Shown: positions 1-6,467, numbered from the stretch's first letter. The stretch: 20,274 bases of DNA from JALOAP01 sp964632355 (GCA_964632355.1 CAZWBW010000049.1:1-20274), one strand, 5' to 3'. Program-made: numbers and translations. Notes: generated by a model not told the origin, from the letters alone.

Positions 1-371
1 TAGTACATCTGCGTCGCGTGGTACCGCTGCGCTTCCCAGAAGAGCTCCTTCCGGCGCTCCTCATCGAGCTCCGCATACTGCGCGTACGCGAGTTCCTTCA
101 TCTTCGGGTCGTTGATCTTCCCGTGGTTTAGCGGGTCGTCGCCGAACATCCGCACCAGGTACGCGCCCGCCTCGGGGAACGGCGTCTGGAACCCAAACGC
201 GATGCCCGTGAAGTTCCCGGCGAACGTCTGGGTGATGTACTTCGAGCTGTAGTCCTGGACTTCGGTCGTCGTCCGGATCCCAAGCTCCTGCAGATACTGG
301 ATCTGCAGTTCGGCGACATCGTTGAACGCCTTGCCGTACCGGTTGTTCGTGTACTGGTACAGCGCCTCGAA
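1..371 (-). pseudogene. Remainder of the solute-binding protein frame, downstream of the in-frame stop; runs off the window
   Basis: Reading on in the same frame after TGA 372-374 gives an uninterrupted family 5 solute-binding C-terminal sequence: 'FEALYQYTNNRYGKAF', then 'IQYLQELGIRTTTEVQ', 'FGFQTPFPEAGAYLVRMFG', 'NDPKMKELAYAQYAELDEE' and 'LFWEAQRYHATQMY' up to position 3. There is no frameshift and no second stop. Together the two parts give at least 544 residues, which suits this family. The expected residue at the stop is Gly, and GGA to TGA is one base change. This could be a recent nonsense mutation, a strain-level variant in a mixed assembly, or a sequence error. Recoding of TGA is unlikely because several neighbours use TGA as their normal stop. 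Confidence 0.75.
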
Positions 372-1637
372 TCAGTCGCCGTAGCCGGCCGCTTCGAGCA
401 GCTTCCGCGCTTCCGCCGGGTCGTACTGGAAGTACTTCGACCCCTCGCCCATCTCGCTCGACAGCGGGTCGAGCCACCAGCGCGTTTCGCCCGCCGGGAT
501 GATGTTGTGGTAGGGCGTCGCGATGTCGAGCCCGGCTTCTTCCAGCTTCGAGACGTTGTACGCCACCTCTGTGAGGTCGTCGCGGTTGAGCGCCATGGAA
601 ATGGCCTGCCGAACGCGCGGGTCGCGCCACGGAGAATCCGGCAGGCTGTCGAAGTAGATGAAGCTCAGCGTCGGGCCCGGACGGCTCTCGAGCTGCGCAT
701 CCGGGATCTGCCGCCTGATGGTGATCAGGTCTTCGCCCGCGGGATCCACCGTGTCCAGGTTCCCGGCCAGGAATTGCGCGATGCGTGTGGCGTACTCGGG
801 AATGATCGAGGTCTCTACCTGGTCGAACAGCGGGAACCCTTCCATATACCAGTCCGGGTTCCGGTCACGCAGGATGCGAACGCTCTGTTCGTAGCTACGG
901 AAGATCCACGGCCCGCTGCCAATCGCCACCTGCGCCGGGTTGAACTTCCCGTCCGATTCCGTCGGCATGATGAACAGCAGGTTTGTGTCAGCGAGCACGT
1001 CGAGGAACGCCGCGTTCGGCGTCTTCAGCTTGAAGACGATGGTCGACGAATCCGGGAATTCGACGCTGTCGACGAACTCGACCTGCGAACGGTTCTGGGT
1101 CGTTTCGGCGGTGAGGCGGCCCCAGGAGAACTTGACGTCTTCCGTGGTCACCTCACGCCCGTCCACCGGCGACACATTGTGGAATTTCACGCCCGGCCGA
1201 AGCTTGATCACCCACTGCATCGCGTCCGGTGATGGCTCCGCCGATTCGGCGATGTCCGGTGTCGGACGGACTTCCGCCGGGTGAATCCCCGGCCCGGTTT
1301 CGTACTTGAAGAGCCGGCTGTAGTGATACGCCGCGAACGCCTTCGTGAGAAAGCTCAGGTTCCCATACGGGTCGAGGCTTGGCGCATCGCCGGTCGCCGC
1401 GAGCCGATAGATGCCACCCCGCTTGGCATTTGCGAACGGGTCGCTCGGTGTCGGTGTGGCGTCTCCTGAAGGCGTCGGCGTTGCGAGTTGAATGGTGTCG
1501 TCGTCATCGTCGTCGTCGCCGCATCCGACCAGCGCCAGTCCGGCCGCTCCTACGGCTCCGATGCCTCCCGCTTGCAGGAAGCGCCTCCGCGATGCCTGCT
1601 TCCGCTTCCAGTACCGACCCCAATAGCTATCTGCCAT
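372..1637 (-). CDS. ABC transporter solute-binding lipoprotein, family 5 (N-terminal portion, ends at in-frame TGA)
   Basis: This is a periplasmic/cell-surface binding protein for a peptide- or nickel-type ABC importer (SBP_bac_5, DppA/OppA-like). Residues 17-40 form a Tat-type lipoprotein signal: SRRRFLQAGG, a hydrophobic stretch, then the lipobox LVGC with the lipidated Cys near residue 39. An acidic tract of seven Asp and a short Thr/Pro linker follow. Family hallmarks are 'GDAPSLDPYG', 'LRPGVKFHNVSPVDGREVTTEDVKFSWGRL' (split here over its length), 'GSGPWIF' and 'DPRVRQAISMALNRDDL'. The ATG at 1637 has GGGAGGGG about 8 bases upstream. The frame stops at TGA 372-374 inside 'EAAGYGD*FEA', where relatives usually read on through a Gly. 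The same frame then stays open to the window edge, so the 421-residue product lacks the C-terminal part of the fold. The family assignment is firm. Whether the gene is active is uncertain. The permease genes, if linked, lie outside the window. Confidence 0.9.
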   Translation of the reverse strand: MADSYWGRYWKRKQASRRRFLQAGGIGAVGAAGLALVGCGDDDDDDDTIQLATPTPSGDATPTPSDPFANAKRGGIYRLAATGDAPSLDPYGNLSFLTKAFAAYHYSRLFKYETGPGIHPAEVRPTPDIAESAEPSPDAMQWVIKLRPGVKFHNVSPVDGREVTTEDVKFSWGRLTAETTQNRSQVEFVDSVEFPDSSTIVFKLKTPNAAFLDVLADTNLLFIMPTESDGKFNPAQVAIGSGPWIFRSYEQSVRILRDRNPDWYMEGFPLFDQVETSIIPEYATRIAQFLAGNLDTVDPAGEDLITIRRQIPDAQLESRPGPTLSFIYFDSLPDSPWRDPRVRQAISMALNRDDLTEVAYNVSKLEEAGLDIATPYHNIIPAGETRWWLDPLSSEMGEGSKYFQYDPAEARKLLEAAGYGD

Positions 1638-1685
1638 GCTGATCCCCTCCCTGCGCTGATGCGCGGTGCAGATAGGTCGGGTCGG

Positions 1686-1715
1686 ACTATAAATGCAGCG
1701 AATCTAAGGAATCAA
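1686..1715 (-). promoter_or_regulatory. Sigma70-type promoter of the solute-binding protein gene
   Basis: On the minus strand TTGATT (1715-1710) and TATAGT (1691-1686) are separated by 18 bases, giving 4/6 and 5/6 matches to the consensus hexamers. Transcription would start near 1679, leaving a leader of about 40 bases with the GGGAGGGG ribosome-binding site before the ATG at 1637. It is the best promoter by sequence in the window, and the local AT-richness (about 1685-1740) fits. Confidence 0.6.
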
Positions 1716-1820
1716 GGATTTCATTCTGAACAACGTTCGAGATAACGGCCAGCTATATCCCTGTCCACGGAAAGCTGTCATGGCCATAAACCACCGCCTG
1801 TTCACCCACTGGTTGGAAGC

Positions 1821-1851
1821 AAAGAAAGCCCGGCATCGTGAGACGCCGGGC
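1821..1851 (-). terminator. Intrinsic terminator of the FTR-like gene
   Basis: On the minus strand GCCCGGC (1851-1845) and GCCGGGC (1834-1828) form a perfect 7-bp GC stem around a 10-base loop. TTTCTTTG follows directly. It begins 30 bases after the stop codon at 1881, in the right orientation to end that transcript before the solute-binding protein promoter. Confidence 0.75.
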
Positions 1852-1880
1852 AATCGCTTTCGAATCGATGGAATCAGGCC

Positions 1881-2327
1881 CTATTGCTCCTGGCGGCGCT
1901 CCAACACGCGACCCAGCGCGCGGCCCTTGTCCGGCGTCGGGTCCTTCACCAGCCCGTAGATCTCCCGCCCTTCGTGGCCCTCGGGCAGGTACTCCGTAAT
2001 GGGCAGGCCTTCCTCCGTCACGAACAGCAGGCAGTGGCAATACTTGTACTTCTGCATCTCGTCGCACGCGCAGATCCAGGTGCGGCGCTTCACCTCCTCT
2101 TCGCGCGGGAGGTACAGCCCTTCGGGCCAGTTCCCGTTCTCATCCTTGGTCGGATAGAAGTTGCACGGGCAGAGCGGCCGGCCATACTCCTCAAGGTTCG
2201 CTGCCAGGCCCAGGATCACCCCCTCGGTGATGTACCGGTCCGGGTGCAGATGTGTTCCCGACTTCTCGGCGAACTTCTCCGCATACTTCCACATCTTCTC
2301 CTGGGCTTCGCGGCTCGGTTCCTTCAC
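1881..2327 (-). CDS. Ferredoxin-thioredoxin reductase catalytic-domain protein
   Basis: The predicted product has 148 residues and carries the three CXC motifs of the FTR catalytic (beta) subunit: CPC at 53-55, CAC at 86-88 and CHC at 97-99. In plant and cyanobacterial FTR four of these Cys bind a 4Fe-4S cluster and two form the disulfide that reduces thioredoxin. Here the gap between the first and second motif is about 14 residues longer than in the cyanobacterial enzyme (insert near 58-80), and the middle motif is CAC rather than CPC. The start chosen is GTG 2327, because AAGGAG lies 7 bases upstream; an ATG-initiated extension to 2549 would be low-complexity Arg-rich and has no support. 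No FTR alpha subunit, ferredoxin or thioredoxin gene is adjacent, so the partner is unknown. A terminator follows at 1821-1851. It is divergent from the GNAT gene at 2408. Confidence 0.85.
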   Translation of the reverse strand: MKEPSREAQEKMWKYAEKFAEKSGTHLHPDRYITEGVILGLAANLEEYGRPLCPCNFYPTKDENGNWPEGLYLPREEEVKRRTWICACDEMQKYKYCHCLLFVTEEGLPITEYLPEGHEGREIYGLVKDPTPDKGRALGRVLERRQEQ

Positions 2328-2395
2328 GTGACCACTCCTTTGTGCGAACCGAATTATTCCCGATCCGACGGTTGGCCGCCTTTCCCGCCGTTGCC

Positions 2396-2401
2396 TACCA
2401 T
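2396..2401 (+). promoter_or_regulatory. -10 element TACCAT of the GNAT gene, leaderless geometry
   Basis: TACCAT ends 6 bases before the ATG at 2408. TTGGCC at 2372-2377 could be a weak -35 with an 18-base spacer. No Shine-Dalgarno sequence is present, so transcription probably starts at or next to the ATG. The same TACCAT-N6-ATG layout precedes the RpiB-like gene. Confidence 0.45.
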
Positions 2402-2407
2402 CGCGAG

Positions 2408-3187
2408 ATGACCGATCGCTTGGCCGCCGCGATGCATGAGAACTACACCGTCGGGCTTCGGCGTGTGAGCGCGCTCGGCGGCAACCTCGCTGCCTCTGCC
2501 CGCGTCGGCCCCTGGCAGCTTGTTGACGCCGGCCTGGGCGAAGGCTCATTCAACATCGGCGTGCTTGTCGAACCTTCGCCGGACCCCGATGGCGACCTGG
2601 CGCTTGCCGAAGGGTGGTTCGCCTCGCGGGGCCTCTGGTTCGTTCGCCTCGACTTCCGCTCCGATGCCGATGCGGACATGCTCGCCGCAGCCAGCCGCGC
2701 CGGGTTCGTCGAGTGGTGGCGGCAACCGGCGATGCTCCTCCATCCGCTTCCATCCGGGTGGCCGGGCGTACCCCTTATCGAAGTCCGGGACGTTCGCACG
2801 CGCGAGCAGGTCGAAGCCTACGTCGCGCTCGACGAAGACGAGAAGGACCGCGACTTCCAGGCCCGAATGGTCCGCGCCGCGAGCCAGCTCGACGGCTTCC
2901 GTCTCCTCCTTGGGCTGGAGAAGGGAGAACCGGTCGCGCGGTCGATGGCCGTCGTGACCGGCGACATGGTTGGCATCTACAACGTCTTCGTACCCCCCGC
3001 GCTCCGCAACCACGGCTACGGTGCGGCGATCACCGTTGCCGCCATCGAAGCCGGCCGCAAGCTCGGCGCGACTGCCGCCTGCCTCGAATCCACCGATCTC
3101 GGCCTCCCGGTATACCGCCGCCTGGGCTTCGTCGAACTCTATGAGTACATAACGATGCAGCGGCCCGGCGCGCCGGTGCCCGATTAG
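2408..3187 (+). CDS. GNAT family N-acetyltransferase
   Basis: The predicted protein has 259 residues, with a C-terminal GNAT domain at about 125-250 that transfers an acetyl group from acetyl-CoA to an amine. The acetyl-CoA pyrophosphate loop is visible as R200-N-H-G-Y-G205 ('PALRNHGYGAA'), preceded by the beta4 strand 'VGIYNVFVPP'. The usual end 'LPVYRRLGFVELYEY' follows, with Tyr236 in the position of the common catalytic Tyr. The N-terminal 120 residues look like a poorly conserved companion GNAT-like half ('LWFVRLDFRSDADADML...RAGF'). The ATG at 2408 is preferred over the in-frame ATG at 2432 because of the -10 hexamer six bases upstream. The stop TAG overlaps the stop of the convergent CDGSH gene by four bases. 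The acetyl acceptor cannot be told from sequence. Confidence 0.85.
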   Translation: MTDRLAAAMHENYTVGLRRVSALGGNLAASARVGPWQLVDAGLGEGSFNIGVLVEPSPDPDGDLALAEGWFASRGLWFVRLDFRSDADADMLAAASRAGFVEWWRQPAMLLHPLPSGWPGVPLIEVRDVRTREQVEAYVALDEDEKDRDFQARMVRAASQLDGFRLLLGLEKGEPVARSMAVVTGDMVGIYNVFVPPALRNHGYGAAITVAAIEAGRKLGATAACLESTDLGLPVYRRLGFVELYEYITMQRPGAPVPD

Positions 3188-3687
3188 CTCTTGTCGTCGG
3201 CGACCAGCGGTTCCGCGCGGAAGCCGATCTCCCGGTGGGTCCCGTCGCAGAACGGCTTGTTTCTCGAAGCCCCACACCGGCAGAGAGCCAGCCGCGTGTC
3301 CTCCCGAACCACCTCGCCGCGAATGTCCACGATTCGTACGGGACCGCGCAGGAACAGCGGCCCGTTCGTCCGCGGCTGGACCGTTACCGTATCGCCACCG
3401 TCCTCTTGCGACCCGCCGTCGAGCCGCCGGTAATGGAGCGCTCCTGTCGGACACTGCCGAACCACCTCCGCGATTTCGTCCGGCGTGGCGGCGTTGACGT
3501 CCACCCATGGCCGGCGGCGCGGATCGAACACCGGGAGCAGGTTCGTGAAGCACGCACCCACGTGGATGCAGAGGCTCGGCTCCCACAGCACTTCGATCGC
3601 CTCGTTGCGGTAGACGCGCTCCACCGTCGGCAGATACCGTGCCTCTTCTTCCACCTCTTGCGGATCTCCTGCGTAGTCGTTGGTCAT
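3184..3687 (-). CDS. Ferredoxin-like (Fer4_19) plus CDGSH iron-sulfur fusion protein
   Basis: The 167-residue product carries two iron-sulfur modules. Residues about 30-85 match the divergent single-cluster ferredoxin domain, with 'LCIHVGACF' (C40, C46), the typical 'FDPRRRPWVDV' and 'VRQCPTGAL' (C79). Residues about 125-160 hold a CDGSH zinc-finger-like domain, 'CRCGASRNKPFCDGTH', with C136, C138, C147 and H151 as 2Fe-2S ligands. Such proteins are small soluble electron or cluster carriers; their partners are usually unknown. The start is ambiguous between two adjacent ATGs, 3690 and 3687. The GGGAGG sequence sits only 2 bases from the first but 5 from the second, so 3687 is preferred. A TAGACT hexamer at 3716-3721 may be the -10. 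The TAA stop overlaps the TAG stop of the acetyltransferase by four bases. Confidence 0.88.
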   Translation of the reverse strand: MTNDYAGDPQEVEEEARYLPTVERVYRNEAIEVLWEPSLCIHVGACFTNLLPVFDPRRRPWVDVNAATPDEIAEVVRQCPTGALHYRRLDGGSQEDGGDTVTVQPRTNGPLFLRGPVRIVDIRGEVVREDTRLALCRCGASRNKPFCDGTHREIGFRAEPLVADDKS

Positions 3688-3715
3688 CATCACCTCCCGG
3701 GGCCCGCGTTTGTGC

Positions 3716-3721
3716 AGTCTA
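3716..3721 (-). promoter_or_regulatory. Possible -10 element TAGACT of the CDGSH gene
   Basis: On the minus strand TAGACT lies about 25 bases before the double ATG, leaving room for a short leader that contains the GGGAGG ribosome-binding site. No good -35 hexamer is visible. The same TAGACT hexamer precedes the excalibur gene, the crotonase at 16109 and the CoA-transferase at 19044. Confidence 0.3.
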
Positions 3722-3795
3722 CGCGCCTTCGCCGTCGACACTCTCGCCTGAAGCGGCCACAATCCCGTCAACATCCCCGGAGGCTACCCACCACC

Positions 3796-4326
3796 ATGGC
3801 TGTAGATCAGCGAGAACTCCTGCGCACGTCACTCCGTTCCATGCACGCCCTACTCGATAAGGCGGTCGAAGGTATGACGGCCGAACAGTTCAACTTTCGC
3901 CCGCAGGAAGGCGGCGTGAGCGCCTTCTTCAGCCTCTGGCACTACGTTCGAACCGAAGACAACATCGTGAACTGGGTCATCCAGCAGAAGCCGACTGTTT
4001 GGCTCGAAGGGGGTTACGACCAGAAGTTCGGCCTGCCGCGCACCAGCCAGGGCACCGGTATGACCGAAGAAGAAGCGAACGCGGTCCAACTCCACGATGT
4101 GCCGCTCTGGCTCGAATACCAGCGCAAGGTCTGGCAGGCCACGGACGACTACCTCGCGTCCATGTCGAGTGAGGAGTTCGAAACACGCCGCGTGACCATC
4201 AAGCCCGTCGGCGAGATGTCGCTCTGGGACGGGCTGTATGGCATGTGCCTGAGCCACGGCTACCGCCACGTTGGCGAAATCGAATACGTTCGCGGTGTGC
4301 AGGGCCTCGGCGGCCTGACGATCTGA
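3796..4326 (+). CDS. DinB-like domain protein
   Basis: The predicted protein has 176 residues, the usual size for a stand-alone DinB/YfiT four-helix-bundle protein. The metal-binding histidine triad of the family can be placed at H49 ('SLWHYVRTEDNIVNW'), H144 and H148 ('HGYRHVGEIEYV'). Members include metal-dependent thiol S-transferases (BSH, mycothiol) and many proteins of unknown role, so the substrate cannot be assigned. The protein is predicted cytoplasmic, with no signal or membrane segment. The ATG at 3796 has GGAGG at 3779-3783, a somewhat long 12-base spacer. The in-frame sequence further upstream is the antisense of the CDGSH gene and is not coding. The gene ends 3 bases before the convergent regulator. 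Confidence 0.85.
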   Translation: MAVDQRELLRTSLRSMHALLDKAVEGMTAEQFNFRPQEGGVSAFFSLWHYVRTEDNIVNWVIQQKPTVWLEGGYDQKFGLPRTSQGTGMTEEEANAVQLHDVPLWLEYQRKVWQATDDYLASMSSEEFETRRVTIKPVGEMSLWDGLYGMCLSHGYRHVGEIEYVRGVQGLGGLTI

Positions 4327-4329
4327 GGA

Positions 4330-5088
4330 CTACGCCGCCCGCTGGGGCATCGCCAGCGCGTAGCCGGCACCCCAGCGGTTCACGATGAACCGCGGCCGCG
4401 AGGGGTCGTCCTCCAGCTTCTGGCGGAGATACCGCACGTACAGCCGCAGGTAGTGCGATTCGCCCGCGTACTGGTCGCCCCACACACGTGCGATGAGCGC
4501 CTTCGAAGGCACCACTTCGCCGGCCCGCTCCGCCAGCCCGAGCAACAGCCGGTACTCCGTCGGGCTCAGCGGGACGATTTCGCCGTGCTTACGAACCGTC
4601 TGAGCCCGCAGGTCGATCTCGATCGGCCCAACCCGAATGAATTCGTCCTCGCGCTCCCCGCGCTGACCGCCGCTTCCATAGCGAAGCCGCCGATACAACG
4701 CCCGAAGCCGGAGATCGATCTCCTCCGTCTGGCAGCGCGGGCGGCAGTACTCGTCCGCGCCGGCTTCGAACACCCGGAGCAGCTCTGTCTGCGTCCCGGC
4801 ACAGCCAACGACCACGATCACGGCATCGGTCAGCGCCCGGATCCGTGCAACCACCTCGGCCGGGAACCCGAGGTCACCGCCGAGGTCGACCACGGCGACA
4901 GCGGGGTCATGGCGTGTTACGGCGTCTCGGACTTCGTCGCGGTCGCGGCAGGTCACCACGCGGTAGCCCAGCGCCTCCAGCTCTCGCGCCCGGTTCGCCG
5001 CACCTTCAAGCCCCAGCGCTGCCACCAACACTCGCGTCCCCACGAGTGGCGGCAGTTCCCGGAGGGCCTCGTATCCCGATTCCACCAT
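4330..5088 (-). CDS. OmpR/PhoB-type winged-helix regulator with degenerate receiver domain
   Basis: The 252-residue product has a receiver-like domain at about 18-128 and a C-terminal trans_reg_C winged-helix DNA-binding domain at about 148-248 ('LSPTEYRLLLGLAERAGEVV', 'LYVRYLRQKLEDDPS', 'RWGAGYAL'). The receiver keeps an Asp at the phospho-acceptor strand (D68 in 'VAVVDLGG'). It lacks the acidic pair normally found after strand 1 ('VLVAALGLEG' in place of VDDD), and the conserved Lys of the 'TKPF' loop is replaced ('CRPRCQ', 115-120, with two Cys). Regulation by ordinary histidine-kinase phosphorylation is therefore doubtful; a pseudo-receiver or thiol-based signal is possible (inference). 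No histidine kinase is adjacent. The ATG at 5088 has GGAGGG about 8 bases upstream. The gene is convergent with DinB and divergent from the CAP gene. Confidence 0.88.
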   Translation of the reverse strand: MVESGYEALRELPPLVGTRVLVAALGLEGAANRARELEALGYRVVTCRDRDEVRDAVTRHDPAVAVVDLGGDLGFPAEVVARIRALTDAVIVVVGCAGTQTELLRVFEAGADEYCRPRCQTEEIDLRLRALYRRLRYGSGGQRGEREDEFIRVGPIEIDLRAQTVRKHGEIVPLSPTEYRLLLGLAERAGEVVPSKALIARVWGDQYAGESHYLRLYVRYLRQKLEDDPSRPRFIVNRWGAGYALAMPQRAA

Positions 5089-5140
5089 CGCCTGTCCCTC
5101 CGCGCTTCAGGACTCCGCACAGCACGCCGAGAACCACGGC

Positions 5141-5806
5141 ATGCGGAACGTGCTGTTCGCCGTTGCCCTGGTCCTCGCCGCGTGCGCTTCCCTGGGCGGC
5201 CTCGGACTCCACGTTTCCGCGGAGAGCGGGCGTCCCGGAGTCCTTGCCTCATTTGAGGCATCGGCTACCGCGCCGATTCCTGCTGCGACTACCAGCAGCG
5301 GTCCCGAACCTGTCACCAGTCCGACACCGCCGGTTCGCGCTGTCCCCGAGCTGGCAGCGCAGCGGTCGCCAGCATTCGAACCGTCCGTCCAGCTCCTGGC
5401 TCCCACACCGGACCCAGCCCGGAACGCGCTCCTCCTGTTCGAATCGATGAACGCCGCGCGCGCTGCCGAGGGACTCCATCCGCTTGCCTGGTCGAGCGAA
5501 CTCGAACTGGTGGCGCAGGCCCGCGCCGACCATCTCATCGAGCATGGCTACTTCGGCCACCACGGCCCCGATGGTTCCAGCGCGTTCACCGAACTCCGGG
5601 CACGGGGCGCTGCCTACGCAATCGCCGGCGAGAACCTGGCCCGCAACACCTACCCGGACGCTGTGTCACCGTCGGTCGCCTTCGAAGCGCTCATGGCCAG
5701 CCCCGGCCACCGCGCCAACATCCTCGAACCGCGCTTCCACAGCGTCGGCGTCGTGGCTGTCCGGGACGGAGCGATGTGGCTCTACGTCACCGTCTTCCTG
5801 GGCTAG
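5141..5806 (+). CDS. CAP/SCP-domain (YkwD-like) exported protein, probable lipoprotein
   Basis: The predicted protein has 221 residues. The N-terminus is a short hydrophobic signal ending in LAAC (Cys15), compatible with a lipobox. An Ala/Pro/Thr-rich linker (about 38-90) follows, then a CAP domain (about 91-221). Visible CAP signatures are 'HLIEHGYFGH' (H140), 'AGENLARN' (E164) and 'ASPGHRANIL' (H190), covering the conserved His/Glu cavity of the bacterial YkwD branch. These proteins act outside the membrane; their biochemical role is mostly unknown. The ATG at 5141 has no clear Shine-Dalgarno sequence. The stop codon abuts the stop of the excalibur-domain lipoprotein on the other strand with no bases between them. 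The next gene also encodes a surface protein with a P/T stalk, so both may act at the envelope. Confidence 0.87.
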   Translation: MRNVLFAVALVLAACASLGGLGLHVSAESGRPGVLASFEASATAPIPAATTSSGPEPVTSPTPPVRAVPELAAQRSPAFEPSVQLLAPTPDPARNALLLFESMNAARAAEGLHPLAWSSELELVAQARADHLIEHGYFGHHGPDGSSAFTELRARGAAYAIAGENLARNTYPDAVSPSVAFEALMASPGHRANILEPRFHSVGVVAVRDGAMWLYVTVFLG

Positions 5807-6289
5807 CTAGTTCCGTTCGCAGCCTATCCCGTCTTTGTCAGCGTCGAACCGGTGCGGGTCCGGCGGCAACACCGTAAACCGGCCGCGGGGAATGTCTTTG
5901 CAGTCCAGGTCGGGCGGCGGAGGCGGGATGCAGAAGTCCGGGTAGGCCGGGGAACAGTTGTCGTTCGCCGGGGGCGGCGTTGCCGTCGGGGTCGCGATCA
6001 CCGGGAGCACCGTCGGCTCCCGGGTCGGTGTTGCCGTGGGCGGGCGCGGAGTCGGGCTGGGCGTAGCGGTCGCCGTCGGACTCGGTGTCGAAGTAGCCGT
6101 TGCTGTCGGCGTCGCCGTCGGTGTGGCCATGGGTGTGTTCGTTGGGGTTGGGGTCTCCCGTTCGTCCGGGACGATGGTTGCCCATGGCGGCATTGTCGCC
6201 CGGGGGCGAAGGCTCGGCTGGTCCACCCGATCGCTGCAGGATGCCAGGGCCGCGCATAGGAGTATCACGAACACGAATTTGGGGCGCAC
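5807..6289 (-). CDS. Excalibur calcium-binding domain lipoprotein with Thr/Pro-rich stalk
   Basis: The 160-residue product begins with a lipoprotein signal ('VFVILLCAALASC', Cys18), followed by a low-complexity stalk of repeated TP/TA/SP units at about 45-105. A small C-terminal domain at about 108-160 ends in the excalibur motif: 'DLDCKDI' (C130) and 'DADKDGIGCE' (D149, D151, D153, C157, E158). Excalibur domains bind calcium through an EF-hand-like loop closed by a disulfide and occur in secreted proteins. The start is GTG 6289, chosen because TAGACT lies 6 bases upstream and the signal peptide begins there. No Shine-Dalgarno is seen, so the mRNA may be leaderless. It meets the CAP gene stop to stop. 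Confidence 0.85.
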   Translation of the reverse strand: MRPKFVFVILLCAALASCSDRVDQPSLRPRATMPPWATIVPDERETPTPTNTPMATPTATPTATATSTPSPTATATPSPTPRPPTATPTREPTVLPVIATPTATPPPANDNCSPAYPDFCIPPPPPDLDCKDIPRGRFTVLPPDPHRFDADKDGIGCERN

Positions 6290-6295
6290 GAGCGA

Positions 6296-6301
6296 AGTCT
6301 A
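6296..6301 (-). promoter_or_regulatory. -10 element TAGACT of the excalibur gene, leaderless geometry
   Basis: On the minus strand TAGACT is followed by 6 bases and then the GTG start at 6289. A small palindrome, TCAGT-CC-ACTGA, lies just upstream at 6304-6315 and could be an operator. No consensus -35 is visible. Confidence 0.45.
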
Positions 6302-6403
6302 CATCAGTCCACTGACGGATGTGCTCGGCCCTGTCGGCCCGGGCGCGCTGCTCGAGGGGGAACCCGCAGCCTCTCTCGTTTGCGCGACCAGTCCGCCAAC
6401 GCA

Positions 6404-6443
6404 GTGGCCCCGGCCAAATGGCTTCAGCGCCGGCCGGGGCCAC
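6404..6443 (-). terminator. Strong GC hairpin downstream of tRNA-Val, probable terminator
   Basis: A perfect 12-bp inverted repeat (GTGGCCCCGGCC at 6404-6415 and its complement at 6432-6443) encloses 16 bases that can form a further GGC/GCC mini-stem. It lies 24 bases beyond the tRNA CCA end on the transcribed strand. There is no U-tract, so classical intrinsic termination is not assured. Confidence 0.5.
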
Positions 6444-6467
6444 CGTTGTCGATTTCAGGTCAGTTGA

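Noticed and set aside
372..374. TGA recoded as glycine or another amino acid
   Set aside because: Several neighbours (DinB, MFS, crotonases 1 and 3, the HipA-like kinase) end properly at TGA, and the other genes show no internal TGA. No selenocysteine context is expected at a Gly position.
2324..2331. TCACGTGA palindrome across the FTR start codon as an operator
   Set aside because: An 8-base palindrome is expected by chance, and its position over the start codon makes it a coding coincidence.
5990..6130. Short imperfect GTCGGTGT/GTCGCCGT repeats that look like a tandem repeat array
   Set aside because: They are the coding sequence of the Thr/Pro/Ala-rich stalk; there are no spacers and no exact repeat unit, so this is neither a CRISPR nor a satellite.
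5958..6467. Plus-strand open frame rich in Val/Gly repeats
   Set aside because: It is the antisense of the Thr/Pro stalk of the excalibur lipoprotein and runs across the terminator hairpin and up to the tRNA; no start signal.
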